Assembly (NCBI GenBank): GCA_000720535.1
Contig: JOAZ01000023.1
Coordinates: forward strand, 62,001-126,000
Length of the DNA: 64,000 nt
From: Streptomyces halstedii
GTDB lineage: Bacteria; Actinomycetota; Actinomycetes; Streptomycetales; Streptomycetaceae
Direction: 5' to 3'
Every line of letters begins with the position of its first letter. Within the stretch, counting starts at the first letter, position 1. A program made the translations under genes and the position numbers. Shown here one piece after another: positions 25,439-35,600 of the stretch. A model generated the notes under the pieces. The model worked only from the letters and a program-made list of their open reading frames with translations, did not search any database and was not told the DNA's origin.

Positions 25439-26120
25439 TCTCCGGGCCGGTTGCTCGCCCCGGCGAGCGCGCTCCTCCGCCGTCTCACCAACGGCTGCTC
25501 CGCACACGGTCGTTCCGTACGTGGTCGTTCCAGGTACGGCCGCTCCGCGTACGGCGCGCCCCACGCACGGCACCACCGGCACCACCAGTACCGCCCGGCA
25601 CCACCGGCACCGCTCAGCACCACCGGCACCACCGGCACCACCGGCACCACCGGCACCACTGGCACCACCCAGCATCACCGTCACCACTGGCACCGCCCAG
25701 CACCATCAGCACCGCACGGCACCACGGCACCACGGCACCACCGAAACCGCCCGGAGCGCCGCTCCTTTTCCGTAGCACTGCTCCGTTCCCGTAGCACCGC
25801 ACCGTGTCCATAGCGCCGCTCTGAATCCAGAGCACTGCTCCGCAAGCGCATCACCGCACCGTGTCCGTAGCACCGCCCCGAAACCGGAGCACTGCTCCGC
25901 AACGGCATCACCGCACCGCGCCACCCGCAGCCGCACCGTGCCACCCGCACCCGTTCCACCACACACCGCTCCACCCGCACCCGCTCCACCGCACCCCCAT
26001 CCACCAGCCGTCCCGCAGCAGTGCGGCACCGCCGGCACTGCGCCCTGCCCGCTCACCGGTCTTCCCCGAACCCTCGGCCCCGTCCGAGCGGGGGAGCCCC
26101 GTCCGCCGAGGGGAACCGTC
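25439..26120. repeat. 682-bp minisatellite region with 9-bp and 57-bp tandem repeats
   Basis: The region between the ROK gene and the transporter operon is simple-sequence DNA. At about 25560-25700 it consists of repeated GGCACCACC-like 9-bp units. At 25774-25940 there are three copies of a 57-bp unit beginning AGCACTGCTCCG, starting at exactly 25774, 25831 and 25888. Each carries GGAGCA-N-TGCTCC or a close variant. The final part (25920-26020) is CCACCCGCA-like repeats. All periods are multiples of three, but I see no convincing gene on either strand. The transporter promoter must lie here or immediately downstream. Confidence 0.7.
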
Positions 26121-27650
26121 ATGGCATCAGAACCACCACCCCTGCTCACGATGTCCGGCATCACCAAGTCCTTCCCCGGTGTACGGGCCCTCGACGGCGT
26201 GGATCTCCAGGTCCAGGCGGGCGAGGTGCACTGCCTCCTCGGCCAGAACGGCGCCGGAAAGTCCACTCTCATCAAGGTGCTCGCCGGCGCCCACCAGCCC
26301 GACGGCGGGTCCATCACCTGGCAGGGCGAGACCGTCCAGCTCTCCTCCCCGATCACCGCGATGCGCCTGGGCATCGCGACCATCTACCAGGAACTCGACC
26401 TGGTGGAGGGCCTGTCCGTCGCCGAGAACGTCTTCCTCGGCCACGAACCCACCAGCGGCGGCTTCGTCGTCCGCACCCGTGAGGCCAGGACCGCGGCCGC
26501 CGCGCTCCTGGAACGGCTGGGCCATCCCGAGATCGACCCGGCCCGCGAGGTCGGCGACCTCTCGGCCGCCCACCAGCAGATCGTCTCGATGGCACGCGCG
26601 CTCTCCCACGACGTACGCCTCATCGTGATGGACGAACCGTCGGCCGCGCTCGACCCCGACGAGGTGGACAACCTCTTCCGTATCGTCGACGGCCTCACCT
26701 CGGACGGCGTGGCCGTCGTCTACATCTCGCACCGGCTGGAGGAGATCCGCCGCATCGGGGACCGGGTGACCGTGCTCAAGGACGGCCGGGCCGTCGCGGT
26801 CGGGCTGCCCGCAGCGGCGACCCCCACACGCGACATCGTTGCCATGATGACCGGCCGGGACGTCGAGTACGTCTTCCCTCCCCGGCCCGCCGCCGACGCC
26901 CCGCCGAACACCGCCGAACCCGTACTCACCGTCGAAGGGCTGTGCCGCGAGGGCGAGTTCGAGGCCGTGGACCTGGAGTTGCGGCCCGGCGAGATCGTCG
27001 GGCTCGCCGGGCTCGTCGGTTCCGGGCGCTCGGAGATCCTGGAGACGGTCTACGGCGCCCGCAGACCCACCGCCGGCCGGGTCAGCGTGGGCGGTACCCC
27101 GCTGCGCCCCGGCAGCGTCCGGGCCGCCGTCGCCGCCGGAATCGGGCTGGCACCCGAGGAACGCAAGGCCCAGGCACTCCTGTTGACCGAATCGGTCACC
27201 CGTAACGTCTCGCTCTCCACGCTCTCCCGGTTCGCCCGGGGCGGCTGGCTGGACCGGGGCGCCGAGCGCGCCGCCGCCCGGAGGGCCACCCGTGAGCTGT
27301 CCCTGCGCCCCGACAACCCGGACGCCGCCGTCCGCACCCTGTCCGGCGGCAACCAGCAGAAGGCGGTCCTGGCCCGCTGGCTGCTGCGCGGTTGCCGGGT
27401 CCTGCTGCTGGACGAACCGACCCGCGGGGTGGACGTCGGCGCCCGCGCCGAGCTCTACGCCGTGATCCGGCGGCTGGCCGACGAAGGCCTCGCCGTCCTG
27501 CTCGTCTCCAGCGAAGTGCCCGAAGTGCTGGGCCTCGCCGACCGGGTGCTGGTGCTCCGCGAAGGCCGCGTCGTCCACGAGGCCGCCGCCCAGGAGCTCG
27601 ACGAGCACCGCGTACTCGACCTCGTCATGGAAGGGAGCCCGACGTCATGA
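26121..27650 (+). CDS. CUT2-type sugar ABC transporter ATP-binding protein (RbsA/XylG-like)
   Basis: A 509-residue protein with two fused nucleotide-binding domains, the architecture of the ribose/xylose/inositol (CUT2) family. The first has Walker A GQNGAGKSTLIKVL (about residue 40), Q-loop region YQELDLVEGLSV, and Walker B RLIVMDEPSAALD. The second has a degenerate Walker A (GLVGSGRSEIL), signature LSGGNQQKAVLARWLL and Walker B VLLLDEPTRGVDVGA. It energises uptake of a monosaccharide or polyol. Start ATG 26121 follows GAGGGGAA. The downstream permease gene overlaps by 4 nt. Note the first signature is AAHQQIVSMARAL, lacking LSGGQ, which is common in this family. Confidence 0.93.
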   Translation: MASEPPPLLTMSGITKSFPGVRALDGVDLQVQAGEVHCLLGQNGAGKSTLIKVLAGAHQPDGGSITWQGETVQLSSPITAMRLGIATIYQELDLVEGLSVAENVFLGHEPTSGGFVVRTREARTAAAALLERLGHPEIDPAREVGDLSAAHQQIVSMARALSHDVRLIVMDEPSAALDPDEVDNLFRIVDGLTSDGVAVVYISHRLEEIRRIGDRVTVLKDGRAVAVGLPAAATPTRDIVAMMTGRDVEYVFPPRPAADAPPNTAEPVLTVEGLCREGEFEAVDLELRPGEIVGLAGLVGSGRSEILETVYGARRPTAGRVSVGGTPLRPGSVRAAVAAGIGLAPEERKAQALLLTESVTRNVSLSTLSRFARGGWLDRGAERAAARRATRELSLRPDNPDAAVRTLSGGNQQKAVLARWLLRGCRVLLLDEPTRGVDVGARAELYAVIRRLADEGLAVLLVSSEVPEVLGLADRVLVLREGRVVHEAAAQELDEHRVLDLVMEGSPTS

Positions 27651-28699
27651 CACAGCCCGCGCCGTCGGCGCAGCACCAGGGGCCAGGCAAGGGGCGGGCC
27701 GACGCCCCCGCCTCCCCGCCCTCGAAGAAACAGGGACCGGGAGCGCGCGTCCTCGGCTTCCGCGCCGACGTACGCAACCTGTCGCTGCTCGGCGTCCTCG
27801 TCGTGCTGGTGGCGGTCGGCGGCATCACCGAACCGGACGCCTTCCTGGACACCGGCAACCTCCAGCTGATCCTGACGCAGGCCTCCGTCATCGGAGTCGT
27901 CACCGTCGGCGTCACGTTCGTCATCATCGGCGGCGGCATCGACCTGTCCGTCGGGGCGATGGTCGCGCTGGCCTCCGTCTGGGCGACGACCCTGGCCACC
28001 CAGGAGTACGGCTTCGCGGGGATCCTCTTCACGGCGATGATCGTCGGACTGGCCGCCGGGCTGGTCAACGGGGTCCTCATCGCGTACGGGGGCCTGGTCC
28101 CCTTCATCGCCACCCTGGCCATGCTCGCCTCGGCCCGCGGGCTGGCGTTGCAGATCACCGACGGCAAGACGCAGATCGTCACGGTCCGCTCGGTCCTGGA
28201 CCTCGGGCTGCCCGACAGCTACGTCCTGGGCATCCCGCCGCTGGTCCTGGTGTTCGCCGCGGTGACCGTGGCCGGCTGGTTCCTCCTGAACCGGACGACC
28301 TTCGGGCGCCGTACGGTCGCGGTCGGCGGGAACGCGGAGGCGGCCCGGCTCGCCGGTATCGACGTACGCCGTCAGCGCCTCTACCTCTACCTGCTCTCCG
28401 GCCTGTGCTGCGGCATCGCCGCCTTCATGCTCATCGTCCTGTCCGGGTCCGGCCAGAACACCAACGGCAACCTGTACGAACTCGACGCCATCGCCGCCGC
28501 GATCATCGGCGGAACGCTGCTGAGCGGCGGGCGGGGCACGATCGTCGGGTCCGTCCTCGGCGTCCTCGTCTTCACCACGATCACCAACATCTTCGCGCTC
28601 AACAACCTCCAGAGCGACGTCCAGCAGATCGCCAAGGGCGCGATCATCGTCGCCGCCGTCCTGGTCCAGCGCCGCACGCTCCGCGGCGGCGACACCTGA
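27647..28699 (+). CDS. CUT2-type sugar ABC transporter permease (RbsC-like)
   Basis: A 350-residue membrane protein with about nine or ten helices after a 45-residue hydrophilic N-terminus. Family signatures are VGVTFVIIGGGIDLSVGAMVALASV (about residue 85), NGVLIAYGGLVPFIATLAMLASARG, FGRRTVAVGGNAEAARLAGIDV (the EAA-like cytoplasmic loop) and the closing AIAAAIIGGTLLSGGRGTIVGSVLG. It forms the translocation channel with the preceding ATPase, and the ATGA overlap shows tight coupling. The sugar specificity cannot be read from the permease. Confidence 0.93.
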   Translation: MTQPAPSAQHQGPGKGRADAPASPPSKKQGPGARVLGFRADVRNLSLLGVLVVLVAVGGITEPDAFLDTGNLQLILTQASVIGVVTVGVTFVIIGGGIDLSVGAMVALASVWATTLATQEYGFAGILFTAMIVGLAAGLVNGVLIAYGGLVPFIATLAMLASARGLALQITDGKTQIVTVRSVLDLGLPDSYVLGIPPLVLVFAAVTVAGWFLLNRTTFGRRTVAVGGNAEAARLAGIDVRRQRLYLYLLSGLCCGIAAFMLIVLSGSGQNTNGNLYELDAIAAAIIGGTLLSGGRGTIVGSVLGVLVFTTITNIFALNNLQSDVQQIAKGAIIVAAVLVQRRTLRGGDT

Positions 28700-28797
28700 G
28701 CCCCGCTCTCGTCGCGGAGCACCGCTCACCGCACGGTTCATCGCACAGATCCCCCGCAGTTCCGTATGCCACGCACCGGATGAAGGGTTCGACAGCC

Positions 28798-29835
28798 ATG
28801 CCAGAAACCAGCCGCAGAGGACTGCTCTTCGGCACCGCGGCCGTCTCCGCGGGAGCCTTCCTCACCGCATGCACCAGCAACGAGCCCAAGGAGAAGGCGC
28901 CCGCCCAGAGCAACCAGCCGGCCGCCGACGACACCGAGGGCAAGCCCGTCACCATCGGCTTCGCCGGACCCCAGGCCGACCACGGCTGGCTCAACGCGAT
29001 CAACGTCCAGGCCAGGTCACGGGCGGAGAAGTACTCCGAGGTGACCCTGGAGACCACCGAGGGCTCCAACGACACCGCCGCCCAGATCGGCCAGGTCAAG
29101 ACCCTCATCAACAAGAAGGTCGATGTCCTGGTCGTCCTGCCCGCCGACGGCAAGGCCCTCACCCAGGTCGGCCTGGAAGCCATGCGGGCCGGTATCCCGG
29201 TCGTCAACCTCGACCGGGTCTTCGCCTCCCCGCAGGCCTACCGCTGCTGGGTCGGCGGCGACAACTACGGCATGGGCCTCAACGCCGGTCACTACATCGG
29301 CGAACAGCTCAAGGACAAGGCGAACGCCAAGGTCGTCGAGCTCGCCGGCATCGACAACCTCGAACTGACCAAGCAGCGCAGCCAGGGCTTCGCCGACGCC
29401 CTGAAGAACTACTCCAACATCAAGCTGGTGGCCCGTCAGGCCGCCGACTTCACCGTGGAGTCCGGGCAGGCCAAGATGGCACAACTCCTCCAGGCGCAGA
29501 AGCAGTTCGACGCCCTGTGGAACCACGACGACGACCAGGGCGTGGGCGCGCTGCGTGCCATCGAGCAGGCCGGCCGCGACGAGTTCATCATGGTCGGCGG
29601 CGCGGGGGCCAAGTCCGCCATGGACGCGATCAAGGCCGGTGACAGCGTTCTGAAGGCCACCGTCCTCTACCCGCCGACCATGGCCGCCTCCGCGATCGAC
29701 CTGGCCCGCGCGCTCGGCCAGAGCAAGGGCGTCTCGGGTCTCGCCGAGATGGAGATCCCCACCTCCGTGACCCTGTACTCGGCCGTGGTCAGCAAGGACA
29801 ACATCGACCAGTACCTGCCGACCGGCTTCAGCTGA
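28798..29835 (+). CDS. Tat-exported sugar-binding lipoprotein of the CUT2 transporter
   Basis: A 345-residue periplasmic-binding-protein-type lipoprotein. The N-terminus has the twin-arginine motif TSRRGLLFG and ends in the lipobox LTAC, so it is folded in the cytoplasm, exported by Tat and lipidated. The mature domain is of the ribose/galactose/inositol-binding type (VTIGFAGPQADHGWLNAIN, DVLVVLPADGKALTQVG, AGIPVVNLDRVF). It delivers the substrate to the adjacent permease. ATG 28798 is favoured over ATG 28780 because it gives the usual Tat signal length. Tat export may mean that a cofactor or metal is bound before export, or simply reflects Streptomyces preference. Confidence 0.92.
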   Translation: MPETSRRGLLFGTAAVSAGAFLTACTSNEPKEKAPAQSNQPAADDTEGKPVTIGFAGPQADHGWLNAINVQARSRAEKYSEVTLETTEGSNDTAAQIGQVKTLINKKVDVLVVLPADGKALTQVGLEAMRAGIPVVNLDRVFASPQAYRCWVGGDNYGMGLNAGHYIGEQLKDKANAKVVELAGIDNLELTKQRSQGFADALKNYSNIKLVARQAADFTVESGQAKMAQLLQAQKQFDALWNHDDDQGVGALRAIEQAGRDEFIMVGGAGAKSAMDAIKAGDSVLKATVLYPPTMAASAIDLARALGQSKGVSGLAEMEIPTSVTLYSAVVSKDNIDQYLPTGFS

Positions 29836-29882
29836 CCGGGCCCCACCGCCGCCACCGAACCACCGACGAGGAGGAAGTCCGC

Positions 29883-31115
29883 ATGGCCCGTAGGGAAGAG
29901 ACGGAGCAGGAGGCCGGGGTGTCGCCACCGGCACCCCGGCCGACGCCGGTGATCGGCGTCGGCATGGTCGGATACGCGTTCATGGGCGCCGCCCACTCAC
30001 AGGGCTGGCGTACCGCGGGACACGTCTTCGACCTGCCGGTGAGACCGGCTCTCGCCGCGATCTGCGGACGCGACCGGACCGCGGTCGAGGCCGCGGCCGC
30101 CCGCCATGGATGGGCCGCGGCGGAGACCGACTGGCGTGCGCTGATCGCCCGGGACGACGTGGACCTGGTCGACATCTGCACCCCGGGCGACAGCCACGCG
30201 GAGATCGCCGTCGCCGCCCTGGAGGCGGGCAAGCACGTGCTGTGCGAGAAGCCGCTCGCCAACACCGTCGCGGAGGCGGAGGCCATGGCCGCGGCCGCCG
30301 AACGCGCCGCGGCCCGGGGGCAGGTGGCGATCGCGGGCTTCAACTACCGCAAGGTGCCCGCCCTCACCTACGCCCGTTCGCTGATCGCCGAGGGGCGCCT
30401 CGGCGCGCTGAGGCACGTGCGGGCCACCTACCTCCAGGACTGGCTCGTCGATCCGCTGTCGCCGCTGACCTGGCGGCTGAAGCGCGAGCACGCCGGGTCG
30501 GGCGCGCTGGGCGACCTCGGGGCCCACATCGTGGACCTCGCCCAGTACCTCGCCGGCGAACCGCTGGTGGGGGTGTCCGCGGTGAGCGAGACGTTCGTAC
30601 GGCAGCGTCCCGTCCTCGCCGGTCCCGCGACCGGGCTCTCCGGGGCTTCGGACGGTGCCGCGCGGGGGGCGGTCACCGTCGACGACGCGGTCCTGTTCAC
30701 GGGCCGGCTGGCCTCCGGCGCGCTGGCCTCCTTCGAGGCGACCCGGATGGCCGCCGGCCGGAAGAACGCCCTGCGCCTGGAGATCAACGGGCAGCTCGGG
30801 TCGATCGCCTTCGACCTGGAACGGCTCAACGAGCTGTCCTTCCATGACCACACCGAGCCCGCGACCTCCGCCGGTTTCCGGCGGATTCTCGTCACCGAGC
30901 CCGAACACCCCTACCTGGAGGCGTGGTGGCCGCCGGGCCACGGACTCGGCTACGAGCACACCTTCGTCCACCAGGCGCGCGACGTGGTGCGCACGATCAC
31001 CGAAGGGAGGGCCCCCGTACCGTCGTTCGCCGACGGGCTCCAGGTGCAACGGGTGCTGGCCGCCGTCGAGGAGAGCGCCGCCAAGAACTCCGTGCACACC
31101 CCGGTCCCCTTCTAG
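29883..31115 (+). CDS. Gfo/Idh/MocA-family NAD(P)-dependent oxidoreductase
   Basis: A 410-residue sugar or polyol dehydrogenase. The Rossmann dinucleotide motif is GVGMVGYAFMGAAHSQGW at about residue 22. The catalytic motif is CEKPLANTVAEAE near residue 122. The C-terminal beta-sheet domain includes GDLGAHIVDLAQYLAGEP with the usual GxHxxD pattern. Members oxidise a hydroxyl of inositol, glucose or a glycoside to a keto group, often together with a TIM-barrel isomerase or lyase. The start is ATG 29883 behind GAGGAGG; it lies 47 bp after the binding-protein gene and 12 bp before the TIM-barrel gene, so it belongs to the same operon. Confidence 0.93.
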   Translation: MARREETEQEAGVSPPAPRPTPVIGVGMVGYAFMGAAHSQGWRTAGHVFDLPVRPALAAICGRDRTAVEAAAARHGWAAAETDWRALIARDDVDLVDICTPGDSHAEIAVAALEAGKHVLCEKPLANTVAEAEAMAAAAERAAARGQVAIAGFNYRKVPALTYARSLIAEGRLGALRHVRATYLQDWLVDPLSPLTWRLKREHAGSGALGDLGAHIVDLAQYLAGEPLVGVSAVSETFVRQRPVLAGPATGLSGASDGAARGAVTVDDAVLFTGRLASGALASFEATRMAAGRKNALRLEINGQLGSIAFDLERLNELSFHDHTEPATSAGFRRILVTEPEHPYLEAWWPPGHGLGYEHTFVHQARDVVRTITEGRAPVPSFADGLQVQRVLAAVEESAAKNSVHTPVPF

Positions 31116-31127
31116 GAGGTTCGCAGC

Positions 31128-32129
31128 ATGCCCCGTCCCTTCACGCTCTTCACCGGCCAGTGGGCCGACCTGCCCCTCGAAGAGGTCTGCCGGCTCGCCC
31201 GGGACTTCGGTTACGACGGTCTCGAACTCGCCTGCTGGGGCGATCACTTCGAGGTGGACAAGGCACTCGCCGACCCGGCGTACCTCGACGGGCGGCGGCG
31301 GCTGCTCGATTCGTACGGCCTCAAGTGCTGGGCGGTCTCCAACCACCTGGTGGGCCAGGCCGTCTGCGACAGCCCGATCGACGAACGGCACCAGGGGATC
31401 CTGCCGGCCCGGATCTGGGGGGACGGCGAACCGGAGGGCGTACGCCGCCGGGCCGCCGAGGAGATGAAGGACACCGCGCGGGCCGCGGCCGCCTTCGGGG
31501 TGGACACGGTCATCGGCTTCACGGGGTCCTCGATCTGGCACCTCGTCGCCATGTTCCCGCCGGTGCCCCCGCACATGATCGAACGCGGCTACCAGGACTT
31601 CGCCGACCGGTGGAACCCGATCCTGGACGTCTTCGACCAGGAGGGGGTGCGCTTCGCCCACGAGGTCCACCCCAGCGAGATCGCGTACGACTACTGGACG
31701 ACGCACCGCGCCCTGGAGGCCGTCGGCCACCGGCCCGCGTTCGGCCTGAACTTCGACCCGAGCCATTTCGTGTGGCAGGACCTCGACCCGGTCTCCTTCC
31801 TGTACGACTTCCGGGAGCGGATCTACCACGTGGACTGCAAGGAGGCCCGCAAACGCCTCGACGGCCGCAACGGCCGGCTGGGCTCCCACCTGCCGTGGGG
31901 CGATCCGCGGCGCGGCTGGGACTTCGTCTCCGCCGGGCACGGGGACGTGCCCTGGGAGGACGTGTTCCGGATGCTGCGGTCCATCGGGTACGAAGGGCCG
32001 GTCTCGGTGGAGTGGGAGGACGCCGGAATGGACCGGCTCGCGGGCGCCCCGGAGGCGCTGGCGTCGCTGAAGCGGTTCGACTTCGACCCGCCGAGCGCTT
32101 CGTTCGACGCGGCGTTCGGCGGCGGCTGA
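31128..32129 (+). CDS. sugar phosphate isomerase/epimerase-family TIM-barrel protein
   Basis: A 333-residue protein of the xylose-isomerase-like TIM-barrel superfamily. The visible metal-ligand pattern is a Glu in [13 protein letters not shown] (about residue 182), an Asp/His pair in [10 protein letters not shown] (about 210), a His in IYHVDCKEA and a Glu in [13 protein letters not shown]. Members of this group in operons with Gfo/Idh/MocA enzymes act as isomerases, epimerases or lyases on keto-sugars. AGGAGG precedes ATG 31128. It is the last gene of the ROK-linked operon and is followed by a 21-bp perfect hairpin. Confidence 0.9.
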   Translation: MPRPFTLFTGQWADLPLEEVCRLARDFGYDGLELACWGDHFEVDKALADPAYLDGRRRLLDSYGLKCWAVSNHLVGQAVCDSPIDERHQGILPARIWGDGEPEGVRRRAAEEMKDTARAAAAFGVDTVIGFTGSSIWHLVAMFPPVPPHMIERGYQDFADRWNPILDVFDQEGVRFAHEVHPSEIAYDYWTTHRALEAVGHRPAFGLNFDPSHFVWQDLDPVSFLYDFRERIYHVDCKEARKRLDGRNGRLGSHLPWGDPRRGWDFVSAGHGDVPWEDVFRMLRSIGYEGPVSVEWEDAGMDRLAGAPEALASLKRFDFDPPSASFDAAFGGG

Positions 32130-32197
32130 CCCGGACCCGGACCGGACCCGGACCCGACCCGGACCCTGAGCGTCGTCCGCCGGGCCCGGAGGTCCGT

Positions 32198-32251
32198 CCG
32201 CCGGACCGGCGGTGCCACCCCCGTGACGGTGTGGCACCGCCGGTCCGGCGG
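32198..32251 (+). terminator. very strong hairpin terminator of the sugar operon
   Basis: Two perfect 21-nt arms (32198-32218 and 32231-32251) flank a 12-nt loop. This is the longest perfect stem found in the window and should end transcription of the ABC transporter operon about 70 nt after the last stop codon. Confidence 0.85.
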
Positions 32252-32373
32252 CACGCGGCACGCGGCGACGGGTCCGAAGCCGGCCCCGGCCCCGGGAAGA
32301 ACGGGCCGCGTCGGCCTTGCCCGGCCCGCGGGACCCGCGCACGCCGACGGGGCGCCTCGGCCTGCCCGCATCC

Positions 32374-32443
32374 GCTTTGTCCTGGCAAGGGAAAAAGGCT
32401 GACCCAACTCCTGCGCAAGCCCTTTCCGTCCCGGACGAACGAG
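32374..32443 (+). promoter_or_regulatory. promoter/operator module shared with the ROK gene
   Basis: GCTTTGTCCTG starts at 32374 and TCCTGCGCAA lies 35 bp downstream, the same spacing as at 24124. The -10-like CTACCGT occupies the same relative position as CTACGTT there. Alignment needs no gaps over about 80 bp. This indicates co-regulation, probably by the ROK protein. Confidence 0.6.
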
Positions 32444-32456
32444 GCTACCGTCCCTT

Positions 32457-32485
32457 CCATGTACACGACATGATCGTGTCCATGG
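32457..32485. promoter_or_regulatory. 29-bp inverted repeat downstream of the -10-like element
   Basis: The arms CCATGTACACGA and TCGTGTCCATGG match at 11 of 12 positions around CATGA. The site lies about 10-40 bp past the putative -10, where a repressor could block transcription or an mRNA 5' hairpin could form. Confidence 0.5.
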
Positions 32486-32600
32486 CATAACTCGCGTAAC
32501 CCGGGCCCCCTGGCGCCCCGGGCCACGAGCGCGGCAGTCCCCGCGCGCAACGGATACGGCTCCACCCGCCCGTACAACCGGCACTCTCCGGAGGACGCAC

Positions 32601-35600
32601 GTGCACAGAAGCAGCAGACGGCTCCGCGCCCGTAAATCACTCGCACTCCTGACCGGCGGACTGCTCGCCGCCGCCACCCTCACCCTCGGCTCCCCGGCCG
32701 CCGCCGCCCCCGCCGGACCGGCCGACGCCACCCCGGCGGCCGCCGCCGACGACTTCCAGCAGGTCACCCTCGCCAAGGGCGCGGCCGAGACCGGCGAACC
32801 CATGTCGCTGGCGGTACTCCCCGACCGCAGCGTGCTGCACACCGCGCGCAGCGGCGAGCTGCGCATCACCGACAGCGCCGGCAACACCCGGATATCCGGC
32901 ACCCTCCCCGTCTACTCGCACGACGAGGAAGGACTCCAGGGCGTCGGCATCGACCCCGGCTTCGCGGAGAACCGGGCGATCTACCTCTACTACGCGCCCC
33001 CGCTGGACACCCCGGACGGTGACGCCCCGGAGAACGGCACCGCCGAGGACTTCGCGAAGTACGACGGCGTCAACCGGCTCTCCCGCTTCACGCTGGACGA
33101 GGACGGCACCCTCGACACCGCCAGCGAGAAGAAGGTCCTGGACATCCCCACCACCCGCGGCATGTGCTGCCACGTGGGCGGTGACATCGACTTCGACGCC
33201 GAGGGCAACCTCTACCTCTCCACGGGCGACGACTCCAACCCGTTCGCCTCCGACGGCTACTCGCCGCTGGACGACCGGGCGGACCGCAACCCGGCCTTCG
33301 ACGCCCGCCGCACCTCCGGCAACACCAACGACCTCCGCGGCAAGATCCTGCGCATCAAGGTCTCCGACGACGGCTCGTACACCGTCCCCGAGGGCAACCT
33401 CTTCGCGCCGGGTACGGACAAGACCCGCCCCGAGATCTACGCGATGGGCTTCCGCAACCCGTTCCGCTTCAGCGTGGACCAGAAGACCGGCATCCTCTAC
33501 GTCGGTGACTACGGGCCCGACGCCGGCTCCGCCGACCCGAACCGGGGCCCGGCCGGCCAGGTCGAGTTCGCCCGTGTGACCGAGCCCGGCAACTTCGGCT
33601 GGCCGTACTGCACGGGCGACAACGACGCGTACAACCGCTACGACTTCGCCACCGGCACCTCCGGCGCGAAGTTCGACTGCGCCGCCCCGAAGAACGAGTC
33701 CCGGTACAACACCGGCCTGGTCGACCTGCCGCCGTCCCAGGCCGCGTGGATCCCGTACGACGGCCCCTCGCTGCCCGAGTTCGGCTCCGGCTCCGAGTCC
33801 CCGATGGGCGGACCCGTCTACCGCTACGACGCGGACCTCGACTCGCCGGTGAAGTTCCCCGAGGAGTACGACGGGGACTTCTTCGCCGGGGAGTTCGGCC
33901 GGCAGTGGATCAAGCGCATCGAGCAGGACGACGACGGCACGGTCCGCTCGATCAACGACGTCCCGTGGACCGGCACCCAGATCATGGACATGGCCTTCGG
34001 CCCGGACGGCGCGCTCTACGTCCTGGACTACGGCCTGTCCTGGTTCGGCGGCGACGAGAACTCTGCGCTCTACCGCATCGAGAACGCCACCGGCGGCCGC
34101 TCGCCCATCGCCGAGGCCTCCTCGAACAAGACCTCCGGCGTCGCGCCCCTGAAGGTGAAGTTCTCCTCCGAGGGCACCACCGACGGCGACGGCGACCCCC
34201 TCACGTACGCCTGGGACTTCGGCGACGGCGGTACCTCCACGGCCGCCAACCCCACGTACACGTACAAGAAGAACGGCACCTACACCGCCACCGTCACCGC
34301 CGAGGACCCCACCGGCCGCACCGGTTCGGCCAGCGTGCACATCACGGTCGGCAACACCGCGCCCGTCGTCGAGATGCACTTCCCGTCCGACGGCCAGCTG
34401 TTCGAGTTCGGTGACGCGGTGCCCTTCAAGGTCACCGTCACCGACCCGGAGGACGGCACCGTCGACTGCTCCAAGGTCGAGGTCAAGTTCACCCTGGGCC
34501 ACGACAGCCACGGGCACGACATGACCACCGAGCACGGCTGCGAAGGCACCATCAAGACCGCCATGGAGGGCGGCCACGACCCCAACGCCAACATCTACGG
34601 CGGCATCTCGGCCTCCTACACCGACGGCGGGGGCGGCGGCCAGGCCGCACTGACCGGCAGTGACCAGGCCAAGCTCCAGCCGCGCCACCGGCAGGCCGAG
34701 CACTTCGACAGGTCCTCCGGCATCACCACCCCGAGCAAGACCAGCGCCCACGGCGGCCGGACCGTCGGGGACATCCACAACGACGACTGGATCTCGTTCA
34801 CCCCGTACATCCTCGACGGCGCCACCAAGCTCACCGCCCGTACGTCCTCGGCCGGCGCGGGAGGCTTCCTGGAGGTACGGACCGGATCGCCCACCGGCAA
34901 GATCCTCGGCTCCGCGCCCGTCCCGGTGACCGGCAGCTGGGACACCTTCCAGGACATCGACGTGCCGCTGCGCGGAGCGCCGAAGAAGGCCACCGAACTC
35001 TTCCTGGTCTTCAAGGGCGGTGACGGGGCGCTCTACGACGTGGACGACTTCGAACTGTCCGACAGCCCCGTCGACAAGACCGCCAAGCGCGTCCTCGTCT
35101 TCTCCAAGACCGGCGGCTTCCGCCACGACTCGATCCCGGAGGGCATCGCCGCGCTGAAGGAGCTCGGCAAGGGGTCCAACATCACCGTCGACTCCACCGA
35201 GGAGGCGGGCCAGTTCACCACCAGCAACCTCGCCCGCTACGACGCCGTCGCCTTCCTGTCCACCACCGGTGACATCCTGAACGCCGACCAGAAGAAGGCG
35301 TTCGAGAACTTCGTCTCCACCGGCGGCGGCTACATGGGCATCCACGCGGCCGCCGACACCGAGTACGACTGGGAGTTCTACGGCGGACTCGTCGGTGCCT
35401 ACTTCTCCTCCCACCCGCAGATCCAGTCCGCGACCGTCCGCGTGGAGAACCACGACCACCCGGCCACCGCCCACATGGACGACGCGTGGGAGCACACCGA
35501 CGAGTGGTACAACTACCGCACCAACCCCCGGGACAAGGCCCAGATCCTCGCCACCGTGGACGAGACCACCTACGACGGCGGCACCATGAAGGGCGATCAC

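Noticed and set aside
25560..25940. CRISPR array
   Set aside because: Repeats are contiguous tandem units without unique spacers and no cas genes are nearby.
25681..26004. Minus-strand frame with a 19-residue periodic peptide (RSSALDSERRYGHGAVL type)
   Set aside because: The periodicity merely reflects the 57-bp DNA repeat. There is no ribosome site, no non-repetitive domain, and other frames through the repeat are equally open.
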